Source of the DNA: Niastella sp.
GTDB lineage: Bacteria > Bacteroidota > Bacteroidia > Chitinophagales > Chitinophagaceae
DNA: 64,000 nt
Assembly (NCBI GenBank): GCA_017744515.1
Contig: JAGIBF010000012.1
Coordinates: 265-64,264, forward strand
Direction of reading: 5' to 3'
Of the stretch, positions 27,801 to 36,733 are shown in pieces (position 1 is the first letter of the stretch; each line of letters begins with the position of its first letter). The position numbers and the translations under genes are program-made. The notes under the pieces are model-generated. The model was given only the letters and a program-made list of their open reading frames with translations. It was not told where the DNA came from and ran no database searches.

Positions 27801-27834
27801 TTTGTTTGTAAAACCATGCAAACTATTACTTTTG
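27801..27834 (+). promoter_or_regulatory. Bacteroidota-type promoter of the decarboxylase gene
   Basis: TACTTTTG at 27827-27834 matches the -7 consensus TAnnTTTG. A TTTG at 27805-27808, 18 bases upstream, matches the -33 box. The start codon is about 70 bp downstream. This is the best two-box promoter seen in the window. Confidence 0.55.
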
Positions 27835-27903
27835 TGTACTTTTTTCACAATGATGTTCATTTACTAAACTTTTAAATTCATCGCCATCAGCCAGAATCAG
27901 TTC

Positions 27904-29304
27904 ATGAACAACTCGTACACCGACCTGGTGACGCAAACCTTTAACTTTCCGCAGGAAGGGTTTGAAACTAAAGACAGCAACCTCTACTTCAATGGTCTCG
28001 ATCTCAGAGCCCTCATCGAAAAGTACGGTACGCCCATGAAGCTTACCTACCTGCCTAAGATCGGTATGCAGATCAAGAAAGCCAAGAAGATGTTTGCTGC
28101 TGCCATCAAGAAACATCGGTACGAGGGAGAGTACAACTATTGCTATTGTACCAAGAGTTCACATTTCTCATTTGTAGTGGAAGAAGCACTCAAGCATGAT
28201 ATTCACCTCGAAACATCCTATGCTTACGACATAGAGATCATTAAGAAGCTCTACGAGAAGAAGAAGATCAACAAAGAGACCTTCATCATTTGCAATGGCT
28301 ATAAACAGAAGACCTATACCAGCCGCATTGCAAACCTGCTCAACAGCGGTTTTAAAAATGTAATTCCTATCCTGGACAACAAAGAAGAATTACAGCACTA
28401 TAAAAAATCAGTGAAAGGACCCTTCAAACTGGGCATCCGTATCGCAGCAGAAGAAGAGCCCAACTTTCCGTTCTATACCTCTCGCCTTGGTTTCCGGGCA
28501 AGAGACGTACTCGAATTCTATGTAGACAAGATCGAAGGCAATGAAGACCGCTTCCAGCTGAAGATGCTCCACATCTTCCTGAATAAAGGCATCAAAGATG
28601 ACATCTACTACTGGAGTGAGCTCAACAAAGTGATTAACCTCTATTGCCAGCTGAAGAAGATATGCCCCGAGTTGGATTCTATCAACATCGGCGGTGGCTT
28701 CCCCATCAAGCACTCACTGGGCTTTGAATATGATTACCAGTTTATGATCAATGAGATCATCGGTAACATCAAGAAAGCCTGCAAGAAGAATAACGTACCG
28801 ATGCCCCACATCTTCACCGAGTTCGGGTCCTACACGGTGGGAGAGAGCATGGCACACATCTACAGCGTGATCGGACAGAAGATGCAGAACGACCGTGAGA
28901 TTTGGTACATGATCGACTCTTCCTTCATCACCACTTTACCGGATACCTGGGGCATTGGAGAGAAGTTCCTGCTGCTGCCCATTAATAAATGGGACCAGGA
29001 GTACCAGCGGGTCGTGTTGGGAGGCATTACCTGCGACAGTCATGATTATTATGATTCGGAAGAACACGTCAACGAAGTGTTCCTCCCGAAAATAACCAAT
29101 GGTGAACCCTTGTACCTCGGCTTCTTCCACACGGGCGCCTATCAGGACCAGATCAGCGGCTACGGCGGTATCAAGCACTGCCTGATCCCATCACCCAAGC
29201 ACGTGATCGTGGGCCACGATAAGAACGGCAAACTGGTAGATTGGGTCTACGCAAAAGAACAAACAGCCCAAAGCATGCTGAAGATCCTCGGCTACGTAAA
29301 ATAG
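27904..29304 (+). CDS. PLP-dependent decarboxylase, arginine decarboxylase-like
   Basis: Fold-III (alanine-racemase-type) PLP decarboxylase of 466 residues, close to the short arginine decarboxylases annotated in Bacteroidota; it would make agmatine for polyamine synthesis. The PLP lysine lies in YCYCTKSSHF (about residue 83), the glycine loop is INIGGGFP, and the CDSHDYY motif (about residues 379-385) supplies the active-site cysteine and aspartate. The C-terminal GAYQDQISGYGGIKHCLIP barrel strand is conserved. Diaminopimelate decarboxylase is an alternative, but the insertions and CDSHD favour arginine. The gene stands alone with its own promoter and terminator; no agmatinase is adjacent. 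Confidence 0.75.
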   Translation: MNNSYTDLVTQTFNFPQEGFETKDSNLYFNGLDLRALIEKYGTPMKLTYLPKIGMQIKKAKKMFAAAIKKHRYEGEYNYCYCTKSSHFSFVVEEALKHDIHLETSYAYDIEIIKKLYEKKKINKETFIICNGYKQKTYTSRIANLLNSGFKNVIPILDNKEELQHYKKSVKGPFKLGIRIAAEEEPNFPFYTSRLGFRARDVLEFYVDKIEGNEDRFQLKMLHIFLNKGIKDDIYYWSELNKVINLYCQLKKICPELDSINIGGGFPIKHSLGFEYDYQFMINEIIGNIKKACKKNNVPMPHIFTEFGSYTVGESMAHIYSVIGQKMQNDREIWYMIDSSFITTLPDTWGIGEKFLLLPINKWDQEYQRVVLGGITCDSHDYYDSEEHVNEVFLPKITNGEPLYLGFFHTGAYQDQISGYGGIKHCLIPSPKHVIVGHDKNGKLVDWVYAKEQTAQSMLKILGYVK

Positions 29305-29325
29305 CCTCCACCATATTATATATAC

Positions 29326-29352
29326 AAGGGCTGCCTCCTGGTAGCCCTTTTT
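29326..29352 (+). terminator. Intrinsic terminator after the decarboxylase gene
   Basis: Stem AAGGGCT / AGCCCTT extended by GCC / GGT with a TCCT loop, followed by T-rich sequence. Confidence 0.85.
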
Positions 29353-29360
29353 GTTTGTCT

Positions 29361-29407
29361 AAAAGGGTGGGTCGTCCCGTACTTTAGTCGGGACGGCTCA
29401 CCCTTTT
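29361..29407. repeat. GGGTGGGTCG hairpin element, copy B
   Basis: Outer stem AAAAGGGTG / CACCCTTTT, internal loop GGT / GCT, inner stem CGTCCCG / CGGGACG and loop TACTTTAGT. It is related to copy A at 22960 but has a different, still fully paired inner stem. Confidence 0.8.
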
Positions 29408-29661
29408 CTTTGTCACGTATCTCTGTTTTGTTTGTTCATTTTCGAACCCTGCCATACGACCTTGACTCTTCAGCAACTCCACAGGGTGAGAAATCTGCTA
29501 TCGAAGTAAATGCGTATTCCTTACTCCCGACTCCAAACGCACTGATATATTCTTATCCTTTTTTGGTGATTTTTTATCATACTTGATCGTAACCCGCAAG
29601 CGCACACAATTAAACGTAAATTAGCCATTGACCTTGCTCAATAACCAAGTCCTGATTGCTG

Positions 29662-30237
29662 ATGCCTGAGAATGATGCGCAAGCCGATCAAATCTTGCTA
29701 AAACAACTGCAACAAAGCGATGCGCAAGCCCTTGCCACGCTAATGAAGAAGTATTATACAGACCTGTATAGCTATGGGATGCGTTTTGCACAAGATGAAG
29801 CCCTTGTCAAAGATTGCATACAGGAAGTGTTCATAAGCCTTTGGCAGCGAAGAGAAAATGTAACAACCATCCTCTCCCTAAAGTACTACCTGCTCAGAGC
29901 TGTCAAAAACAAAATGCTCAAATCGCTCCACCAGCAGGCCAATAAGACCGATAGCCTTGACAACCAGGATACTTACGACTTCTTACAGGAATACTCCATA
30001 GAGCGTCTGATCATTGAAAAACAGGTGTCGGATGAAAAAGCCGCAGCCCTCCGCAGGACCCTCACACAACTCTCACCACGCCAACACGAAGTGATCTACC
30101 TGAAGTTCTACCAGCACCTCGACCATGGCCAGATTGCAGAACTGATGCACATCAGCCGCCAGTCGGTATACAACCTTCTCAACGAAGCACTCCAAAAGCT
30201 CCGCACCCTCTGGCACGCCGAGTTCCTGACTAAATAA
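29662..30237 (+). CDS. ECF-type RNA polymerase sigma factor
   Basis: Sigma-70 family factor of 191 residues that, when released by FecR, should transcribe the downstream SusC/SusD operon. Region 2 is seen in LYSYGMRFAQDEALVKDCIQ and VFISLWQRRENV; region 4 in LSPRQHEVIYLKFYQ and the helix-turn-helix IAELMHISRQSVYNLLNEAL. ATG at 29662 was taken; a TTG six bases upstream is possible. The FecR gene starts 150 bp downstream, with a REP half element between. Confidence 0.9.
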   Translation: MPENDAQADQILLKQLQQSDAQALATLMKKYYTDLYSYGMRFAQDEALVKDCIQEVFISLWQRRENVTTILSLKYYLLRAVKNKMLKSLHQQANKTDSLDNQDTYDFLQEYSIERLIIEKQVSDEKAAALRRTLTQLSPRQHEVIYLKFYQHLDHGQIAELMHISRQSVYNLLNEALQKLRTLWHAEFLTK

Positions 30238-30246
30238 TTCATTCAT

Positions 30247-30270
30247 TGTCAGGCTGAGCCTGTCGAAGCC
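30247..30270. repeat. REP-like half element
   Basis: TGTCAGGCTGAGCCTGTCGA followed by AGCC, ten bases after the sigma-factor stop, between the sigma and fecR genes. Confidence 0.75.
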
Positions 30271-30386
30271 TAATAAAACTGATTAAACGCCTTTCCGCCT
30301 TCCCGGCATCTTTCTTCAAAAATACTTTCCATTTTCCCAGTAGATTTCTCCAATCCCCGGAACTTATCAATACAACAAAGCCGGGC

Positions 30387-31490
30387 ATGAAAGATTTTCG
30401 CTTGTTTGATATCATGGACTTCGTTATGGATGAAGACTTTGTGCGCTGGGTACATGAACAGCGCCCGGAGGACGAAGCCGCCTGGCAGGCCTGGCTTACC
30501 CGCAACCCTGATAAACATTTAGTAGTAGCCGAAGCCCGCAACATACTGAAGTCGATCTACATGGCCCCGCCGGCAATTACTACACAGGAAATAGAAAAAG
30601 AAACAGAGCGGCTGTTGCAAACCATTCAGCAACAGCCAGAACAGGCGCCAGCCAAAGTCACCAGGATGAGATCCCGTACCTGGTATGCAGCAGCAGCCGT
30701 ATTGGTAGTTTGCCTGGCAGGAGCACTCTATTATATAAATAATACCAAATCCACTAAAACGAGCTTTACCTGGGAAAAAGTAACAGCCTCGCGTGAGTTG
30801 ATTGAACATGTGAATACATCTGCCACAGCAGTGACGATACCCTTGTCGGATGGAAGCTCAGTATCACTGGCCCCCGGCAGTAGAATAGGGTATGCCAATC
30901 GCTTTGACAGCGCTGATACCCGCGACGTATACCTGTCGGGAGAAGCCTTCTTTGAGGTAACCAAAAACCCCGATCGTCCATTCCGGGTTTTTGCCAATGA
31001 GATCGTTACCAAAGTATTAGGAACCAGCTTCACAGTTCGTTCATTCGACAACGATACAACCATACAGGTCATCGTGCGTACCGGTAAAGTAACCGTGTAT
31101 TCACAGGCCGTTACAAATACCCGCCGTAGCGCTACCGATCACAAACCCGGAGAAGTGATCCTAACCCCCAATCAGCAACTCGTTTACGAGAAAGCAGCAC
31201 ACAAATTCCAGAAAGTATTGCTGGACGATCCATTACTCATCGTGCCACAGGTCACAGAGCAAAAGATGGAATACGAAGAAGCCAGCCTGGTCGATGTATT
31301 CAATGAATTAAGCAAAGCCTACGGTATCAACGTTGTGTACGACAGTGAGTTGGTTGGCAAGTGTACTGTCACGGCGGATCTGAGGAATGAGACCTTTTAC
31401 CACAAGCTCGATCTGATATGCAGCGCCATCGGCGCTTCGTATGAAGTCATCGACGGACAGGTGGTAGTACAATCTAACGGATGTCAATAA
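30387..31490 (+). CDS. FecR-family anti-sigma transducer
   Basis: Inner-membrane protein of 367 residues that holds the sigma factor until the SusC STN domain signals. The cytoplasmic N-terminus (about 1-98) has the VRWVHEQRPEDEAAWQAWL helix. One membrane helix lies at about 99-117. The periplasmic FecR domain (about 135-245) has IPLSDGSSVSLAPGSRI, VYLSGEAFFEVTKNPDRPF and VLGTSFTVRSF. The C-terminal DUF4974/STN-like domain (about 290-367) has FNELSKAYGINVVYD. The order sigma-FecR-SusC(STN)-SusD is the classic trans-envelope switch. Confidence 0.92.
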   Translation: MKDFRLFDIMDFVMDEDFVRWVHEQRPEDEAAWQAWLTRNPDKHLVVAEARNILKSIYMAPPAITTQEIEKETERLLQTIQQQPEQAPAKVTRMRSRTWYAAAAVLVVCLAGALYYINNTKSTKTSFTWEKVTASRELIEHVNTSATAVTIPLSDGSSVSLAPGSRIGYANRFDSADTRDVYLSGEAFFEVTKNPDRPFRVFANEIVTKVLGTSFTVRSFDNDTTIQVIVRTGKVTVYSQAVTNTRRSATDHKPGEVILTPNQQLVYEKAAHKFQKVLLDDPLLIVPQVTEQKMEYEEASLVDVFNELSKAYGINVVYDSELVGKCTVTADLRNETFYHKLDLICSAIGASYEVIDGQVVVQSNGCQ

Positions 31491-31495
31491 AAAAG

Positions 31496-31560
31496 AATTA
31501 GCAGTTAGCAATTAGTTATTAGCGATAAAGGCTAAAAGCTAACACCTAACCACTAATAGC
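31496..31560. repeat. Inverted array of TTAGC words between fecR and susC
   Basis: The left arm repeats TTAGCAG, TTAGCAA, TTAGTTA, TTAGC. The right arm repeats the complement (GCTAA, GCTAACACC, TAACCAC, TAATAGC). By eye 20 of 27 positions pair across the arms, so it can form a long imperfect hairpin in the fecR-susC spacer. Confidence 0.7.
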
Positions 31561-31571
31561 TCAAATAAAAA

Positions 31572-31602
31572 GGGCTGCTATTGCTGCGAACAATATCAGC
31601 CC
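31572..31602 (+). promoter_or_regulatory. Hairpin in the susC leader
   Basis: Stem GGGCTG-C-TATTG / CAATA-T-CAGCCC with one mismatch and a 7-nt loop. It is not followed by a T run, so it is more likely a leader or attenuator structure than a plain terminator. It is 84 bp before the SusC start. Confidence 0.5.
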
Positions 31603-31685
31603 CGGAATTTCCCCCACAGCCATCGATTGATTGCGGGGACATGTTTTGATTAAACCGATTTGCTTTAACCAAACATTGCAAAAAT

Positions 31686-34600
31686 ATGAAAAAACACCTC
31701 GTTAACCAGTTAATTTACGGGTTTATGAGAATTGGACTGCTGCCGTTACTGCTTATTACTGCATTCAATGTAATCATACAAGCCAGCCCCACCAACGGGC
31801 AGGAAGTATTGAATACTAAGATCAATCTCGTTGCCGAACAGAAAGAAGTGAAAACGGTGCTCGGCGAGATCAGCAAGCTGGCTGGGATCAAATTTGTATA
31901 CAGCGCCCAGCGGATTCCCACCCGTCAAAAAGTATCTGTAGTGGCCCGCGATCGTCGCCTCGGCGATGTGCTGGATGGGTTACTTCGTCCACTCAATATC
32001 TGCTACCAGGTGTCGGGCAACCAGGTGGTGCTTATGCGCAAAGGCGATGGCTCCACAACAGAGATTGCTTATTATGAAGAAGGAAGCATGGACAAATCTG
32101 CCGACGCTATAGAGATACCCTATAAAGTAATAACCGGAAAAGTGACGAATGAAAAAGGTGATGGATTACCCGGTGTGTCGGTAGTGGTAAAAGGAACAGC
32201 CAAAGGAACGTCCACCAATCAGGAAGGGGTATTCTCCATCAATGCAGAAGTGGGAGAAACACTACAGTTCTCGATGGTGGGATATAAAACCTTCTCAGTG
32301 TTAGTAGGACAGGAAAATGAAATACCGGTAACCCTGCAGGCCGAAATGCTCAACATGAATGAAGTGGTCATAGTAGGATATGGTGCACAACGCAGAAGCA
32401 CCCTCACAGGCGCTATCTCTTCTGTAAGTGGCAAGACGATTGCCGAACTGCCGGTGGCCAGTGTGGAAGCTGCATTACAGGGCAGGGTAGCAGGACTTAC
32501 GGTGACCAACAATGGTGAGCCAGGGACTTCACCCATTGTACGTATCCGGGGCATCAGCTCCATCAGCTTCGCCTCCGATCCATTATACGTAATAGATGGA
32601 TTCCCTACCGGAAACCTCGGCAACTTCAACAGTCGTGATATCGAATCCGTGGAAGTATTGAAAGATGCCAGCGCGGCAGCCATCTATGGTTCCCGGGCCA
32701 CCAACGGCGTCATACTCATTACCACCAAGAAGGGCAGGAGAGACAACAAACTGCGCGTTAACCTCGACTCCTACGTAGGCACCCAAAGCGCCTGGAGAAA
32801 AATAGATCTGTTGAATACGGCAGAATACCTGCGCTATGAAAGAGCATTGAACGGTGCTGCCGGCATTGGCCTGCCGCCTCGTCTGGAAACAGCCAACTTC
32901 AACAAGCCTCTATGGGATGGCGCCACCCAAACCTTTGCACAAACCAATACCGATTGGCAGGATGCCTACTTCAAAAGCGGCATCATTACCCAACAAGACC
33001 TTTCTTTGAGTGGTGGTAACAATGCATCCCGTTTCTTTGCCTCTGCAGGATACTTCAAGCAGGACGGAATTGCGCGTGGCGTGAATTACGAGCGCGGCAA
33101 CTTCCGCATCAACTCAGACCATGCGATCAGTAAAGTATTCACCTTTGGAGAGAACCTCTTCCTGTCTTATTCCAACCAACGGTATGATAACACAGGAGGC
33201 AGCAACAGAACCCGTCTCGTAAACGTGATCAGGAGCCTGCCTTACCTGCCGGTGTATGATCCCACAACTGTTGGCGGATACCGTGGAGCTGAGAACAGCA
33301 TTGATGCCTCTGATCCTACTAATCCTGTAGAAGACGCAGAATTGCTGGGCAACGCCAGGAATAAAACCTTAAAGCTGCTGGGTACCACGTTTGTGGAGGT
33401 CAATTTCACCCCCTGGCTCAGGTTTCGTTCTACCTTTGGTGTAGATTATGTAAACCTTTTTCAGCACCAGTTCCTACCTATCTACAATGACAAAGGCCGT
33501 AATGCACCAGTAGCTACGGTCAGAGATCAACGGAATATTTCTACAACCACAATCTTTACTGAACAGCTCACTTTTGATAAAACCTTTGGCGAGCATCATA
33601 TTAATGCAGTAGGCGTATTTGAGGTACAGAGTACAAAAAGTTCGCTGGAAAATGCTTCCGGCAATCAGAACAGCAACGACATAGAAGTACTGCGCGGTGC
33701 TACCAACGTGAGCTATGTTTCTACGAAGAGCGAAAACTTCCTGCAATCGATGGTAGGTAGGGTCAATTATGAATACGCCGGAAAATACCTGTTGAGCGCT
33801 GCTATCCGCAGAGACGGCTTATCACTTTGGGCGCCCGGTAAAAAGTACGCCAACTTCCCGTCTGCATCAGTAGGCTGGCGCATCGACCAGGAAAAGTTCC
33901 TGCGCAATACACCCTTCATCTCTGAACTGAAAGTCCGCGCAGGATATGGCATCACTGGTCTGAACGCCGTAGCGGCATTGAACAATGATTATCCCTGGCA
34001 GGTAACGGTATTTGCAAATGGAGCAACCTATCCGTTCAACAATACAAACTCCACGGGCAATGCCTCCTACTACAATGCCTTGGGCAACGCAGACCTCGAA
34101 TGGGAAAAGACCAAACAATGGAACATAGGCCTCGATGCAGGCGTATTGAACAACAGGCTCACTTTATCAGCAGAGTATTTCATTCGCAAAACAGATAACC
34201 TGATCCTCAATGTACCCACGCCGCCATCCTTTGGGTTCAACAATACAGGCGTACTGGCCAATGTGGCATCGATGGAAAACAAAGGCTTCGAATTACAGGC
34301 AGGGTACAATAAAACAGCTGGAGCATTTACCTGGAACCTCACCGGTAATATCAGCTTCATCCGCAATAAAGTACTGAGCCTGAATACAGAGACGGCAACC
34401 ATTGATCAGGGCGGCGACCAGGACTTTGGCGGTGGCGCCCACATTACCCGCACCAGTGCCGGACAGGTTATCCAATCATACTTTGGATATGTAGTTACAG
34501 GCATCTTCCAATCGGCAGATGAAGTAACCAAAAGCCCCACACAAAACCCGGGCACGGCAGCAGGCGATCTTAAATTTGCCGACCTGGACAAAGATGGAAA

Positions 34601-35147
34601 GATCACTGACAATGACCGCACCTTTATCGGCAACTACCTTCCTAAGTTTTCTTACGCCCTTAACTATAGTGCACGCTACAAGAACTTCGACGCCTCGCTT
34701 TTTCTGCAAGGTGTGCAAGGCAATAAGATATTCAACGCAGCCAGAATTATCAGTGAAGGTATGGCTCGCTTATTCGGCTCTGGTACAGCCGTGTTGAACG
34801 CATGGACAGAATCCAATAAGAACACCAACATGCCCCGTGCTATCAGCGGCGATCCCAACCAGAACGTACGACCCTCCACCCGGTGGATAGAAGATGGCTC
34901 GTACCTGCGGTTGAAAAATATCATCATAGGATACACCATACCCAATAAGGTATTACAGTCTGTTACCGGAGGAACCATCAGCAGCTTCAGGCTGTACATC
35001 TCCTCCCAAAACCTGCTCACCTTCACTGGTTACGATGGATGGGATCCCGAAATAGGTTCTAAGAATACAACCTTGACCAATGGCATCGATTATGGCCAGT
35101 ACCCCGCTGCCAGATCATTCCAGTTTGGATTACAGGTAGGATTTTAA
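31686..35147 (+). CDS. SusC-type TonB-dependent transporter with STN signalling domain
   Basis: 1153-residue outer-membrane transporter. A signal peptide (about 1-37) is followed by an STN domain (about 45-115; VKTVLGEISKLAGIKFVYSA), which touches the FecR periplasmic domain; a CarboxypepD-like domain (about 147-222; GLPGVSVVVKGTAKGTSTNQ); a plug (about 228-345; VVIVGYGAQRRSTLTGAI, VEVLKDASAAAIYGSRATNG); and a barrel ending in LQVGF. The STN domain makes it a transducing transporter matched to the sigma/FecR pair upstream. The SusD gene follows after 19 bp. The ligand is unknown, and no glycoside hydrolase is in the operon. Confidence 0.95.
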   Translation: MKKHLVNQLIYGFMRIGLLPLLLITAFNVIIQASPTNGQEVLNTKINLVAEQKEVKTVLGEISKLAGIKFVYSAQRIPTRQKVSVVARDRRLGDVLDGLLRPLNICYQVSGNQVVLMRKGDGSTTEIAYYEEGSMDKSADAIEIPYKVITGKVTNEKGDGLPGVSVVVKGTAKGTSTNQEGVFSINAEVGETLQFSMVGYKTFSVLVGQENEIPVTLQAEMLNMNEVVIVGYGAQRRSTLTGAISSVSGKTIAELPVASVEAALQGRVAGLTVTNNGEPGTSPIVRIRGISSISFASDPLYVIDGFPTGNLGNFNSRDIESVEVLKDASAAAIYGSRATNGVILITTKKGRRDNKLRVNLDSYVGTQSAWRKIDLLNTAEYLRYERALNGAAGIGLPPRLETANFNKPLWDGATQTFAQTNTDWQDAYFKSGIITQQDLSLSGGNNASRFFASAGYFKQDGIARGVNYERGNFRINSDHAISKVFTFGENLFLSYSNQRYDNTGGSNRTRLVNVIRSLPYLPVYDPTTVGGYRGAENSIDASDPTNPVEDAELLGNARNKTLKLLGTTFVEVNFTPWLRFRSTFGVDYVNLFQHQFLPIYNDKGRNAPVATVRDQRNISTTTIFTEQLTFDKTFGEHHINAVGVFEVQSTKSSLENASGNQNSNDIEVLRGATNVSYVSTKSENFLQSMVGRVNYEYAGKYLLSAAIRRDGLSLWAPGKKYANFPSASVGWRIDQEKFLRNTPFISELKVRAGYGITGLNAVAALNNDYPWQVTVFANGATYPFNNTNSTGNASYYNALGNADLEWEKTKQWNIGLDAGVLNNRLTLSAEYFIRKTDNLILNVPTPPSFGFNNTGVLANVASMENKGFELQAGYNKTAGAFTWNLTGNISFIRNKVLSLNTETATIDQGGDQDFGGGAHITRTSAGQVIQSYFGYVVTGIFQSADEVTKSPTQNPGTAAGDLKFADLDKDGKITDNDRTFIGNYLPKFSYALNYSARYKNFDASLFLQGVQGNKIFNAARIISEGMARLFGSGTAVLNAWTESNKNTNMPRAISGDPNQNVRPSTRWIEDGSYLRLKNIIIGYTIPNKVLQSVTGGTISSFRLYISSQNLLTFTGYDGWDPEIGSKNTTLTNGIDYGQYPAARSFQFGLQVGF

Positions 35148-35166
35148 TAACCTTAAAAAGCTTGAT

Positions 35167-36732
35167 ATGAAAAATACAACAGCATATAAACTCATCATAG
35201 TGGCCTGTATCACTACCGGGGCAGTGATCATCGCCTGCAACAAGAAGCTGGACAAAACCAACCCCAATTCCCCGACAGTAGATAAATACTTTAAGAACAG
35301 CTCCGAACTATTGGGAGGCACCAATGCCATTTATTCCATCTTCCATTCGGCCCAGCTGATAAGCCGCGAATGGTTCTTTCTGCACGATACACGCAGCGAT
35401 GACGTGGCAGCAGGCGGTGGACAATTGGAACCACCACGCGCCCAGTTGCTCAACGGAGCTACAGTGCCTACCAATGCGGTAATGAACAGCGTATGGAACG
35501 GTTTGTATACAGTCATCCACCGTGCCAATACAGTGATCGACAACGGACCGAAAATCACCGACAATGCCACCCTGCGCGATCGTTGTGTGGCAGAAGCCAA
35601 ATTCTTCCGCGGCTGGGCATATTTCGAGCTGGTATCACTCTGGGGACCTGTTCCTATATACACTACCCAGGTCACTTCACCTGATCAGTTCCAGCCCAGG
35701 GCCACTGCCGATGCAGTATACACACAGATATTCCAGGACCTCAAAGATGCAGCTGCCGGATTAGATGCTACTACCACCGATCTCGGCCGCGTGACCAAAG
35801 GAGCAGCCAATGCCACCCTCGGAAGAGCTTACATGCAAAAAGGAGATTATGCCAATGCCAAAACAGCCCTGCTGGCAGTGAATCCAGGTGGCAGTGTGTA
35901 TTCGCTGGTAAATTACCAGGACAACTTCGACGAAGAACATGAGTTCAACAAAGAGTCAGTTCTCGAAGCAGTTTTCTTCGATCGTGGCGATAACAACTTC
36001 AACTGGGGATATACAGGCGATGACCAGCCCAACGCACAGCCGCAAAGCACCGTGCGCAACCAGGAATATTCACCCATCGCCTGGCGCAACCTCATCCCTT
36101 CCAACAGATACCTCAATGAGTTTGAGAACACAGCCACCGGCGCAACCAAAACAGATCCTCGCTTCGCCATGTCTGTATACCAAACCGGCGACAAATACAA
36201 CAACAACGCCAACACATTGACCGATGCAGAACAGAATGGCAATGTCTCTGTAGTAAATGGCGTACAGAAAAAGATAAGCTGGCGTAAGTTCATGCTGATC
36301 TATAAAGACAACAATACCTTCCGCCCCGGCGGTATCAACCAGCGCATCATTCGCTATGCAGAAGTATTACTCATGCTGGCCGAGTGCGAAAATGAGCTGA
36401 ACAATCCGGCTGCCGCAATAGGATACCTCAACCAGGTGCGGGACCGGCCAGGAGTCCTCATGCCACATTATCCCACGGCTCAATACCCAACAGGTACTAA
36501 AGACCAGATTGCCAGGGCCATCATTCATGAGAAAACAGTAGAGTTGGGTGGGGAAGAAGTACGCAACCGCGATATCCTGCGCTGGCGTAAAAAAGGATAT
36601 TATACCACCACCAATGAACCCATTTCCTACTACAAAGCAAGAGATGAATTTCTACCCATACCACAAGCAGAGATAGATAACAACCCGAGATTGGAAGCAG
36701 CTGGTGTGTCCAGACAGAATAACGGATATTAA
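35167..36732 (+). CDS. SusD/RagB-family lipoprotein
   Basis: 521-residue surface lipoprotein that caps the preceding SusC. Lipobox VIIAC is followed by NKKLDKTNPNSPTVDKYF. The N-terminal helical part contains WNGLYTVIHRANTVIDNGPK and EAKFFRGWAYFELVSLWGPV, which is the most conserved SusD block. The C-terminal part has IRYAEVLLMLAECENEL, EKTVELGGEEVRNRDILRW and the usual end FLPIPQAEIDNNP. The next gene starts one base after the stop. Confidence 0.95.
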   Translation: MKNTTAYKLIIVACITTGAVIIACNKKLDKTNPNSPTVDKYFKNSSELLGGTNAIYSIFHSAQLISREWFFLHDTRSDDVAAGGGQLEPPRAQLLNGATVPTNAVMNSVWNGLYTVIHRANTVIDNGPKITDNATLRDRCVAEAKFFRGWAYFELVSLWGPVPIYTTQVTSPDQFQPRATADAVYTQIFQDLKDAAAGLDATTTDLGRVTKGAANATLGRAYMQKGDYANAKTALLAVNPGGSVYSLVNYQDNFDEEHEFNKESVLEAVFFDRGDNNFNWGYTGDDQPNAQPQSTVRNQEYSPIAWRNLIPSNRYLNEFENTATGATKTDPRFAMSVYQTGDKYNNNANTLTDAEQNGNVSVVNGVQKKISWRKFMLIYKDNNTFRPGGINQRIIRYAEVLLMLAECENELNNPAAAIGYLNQVRDRPGVLMPHYPTAQYPTGTKDQIARAIIHEKTVELGGEEVRNRDILRWRKKGYYTTTNEPISYYKARDEFLPIPQAEIDNNPRLEAAGVSRQNNGY

Positions 36733-36733
36733 T

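Larger units (their letters stand above)
29305..29661. other. Spacer before sigma factor gene
   Basis: A 357-bp region with a terminator (29326-29352) and a hairpin element (29361-29407), followed by about 250 bp of AT-rich sequence in which no gene or clear promoter is seen. Confidence 0.5.

Noticed and set aside
27904-29304. Diaminopimelate decarboxylase (lysA) as the name of the PLP enzyme
   Set aside because: The family is shared, but the length, the CDSHD motif and insertions fit the Bacteroidota arginine decarboxylase group better; kept as an alternative.
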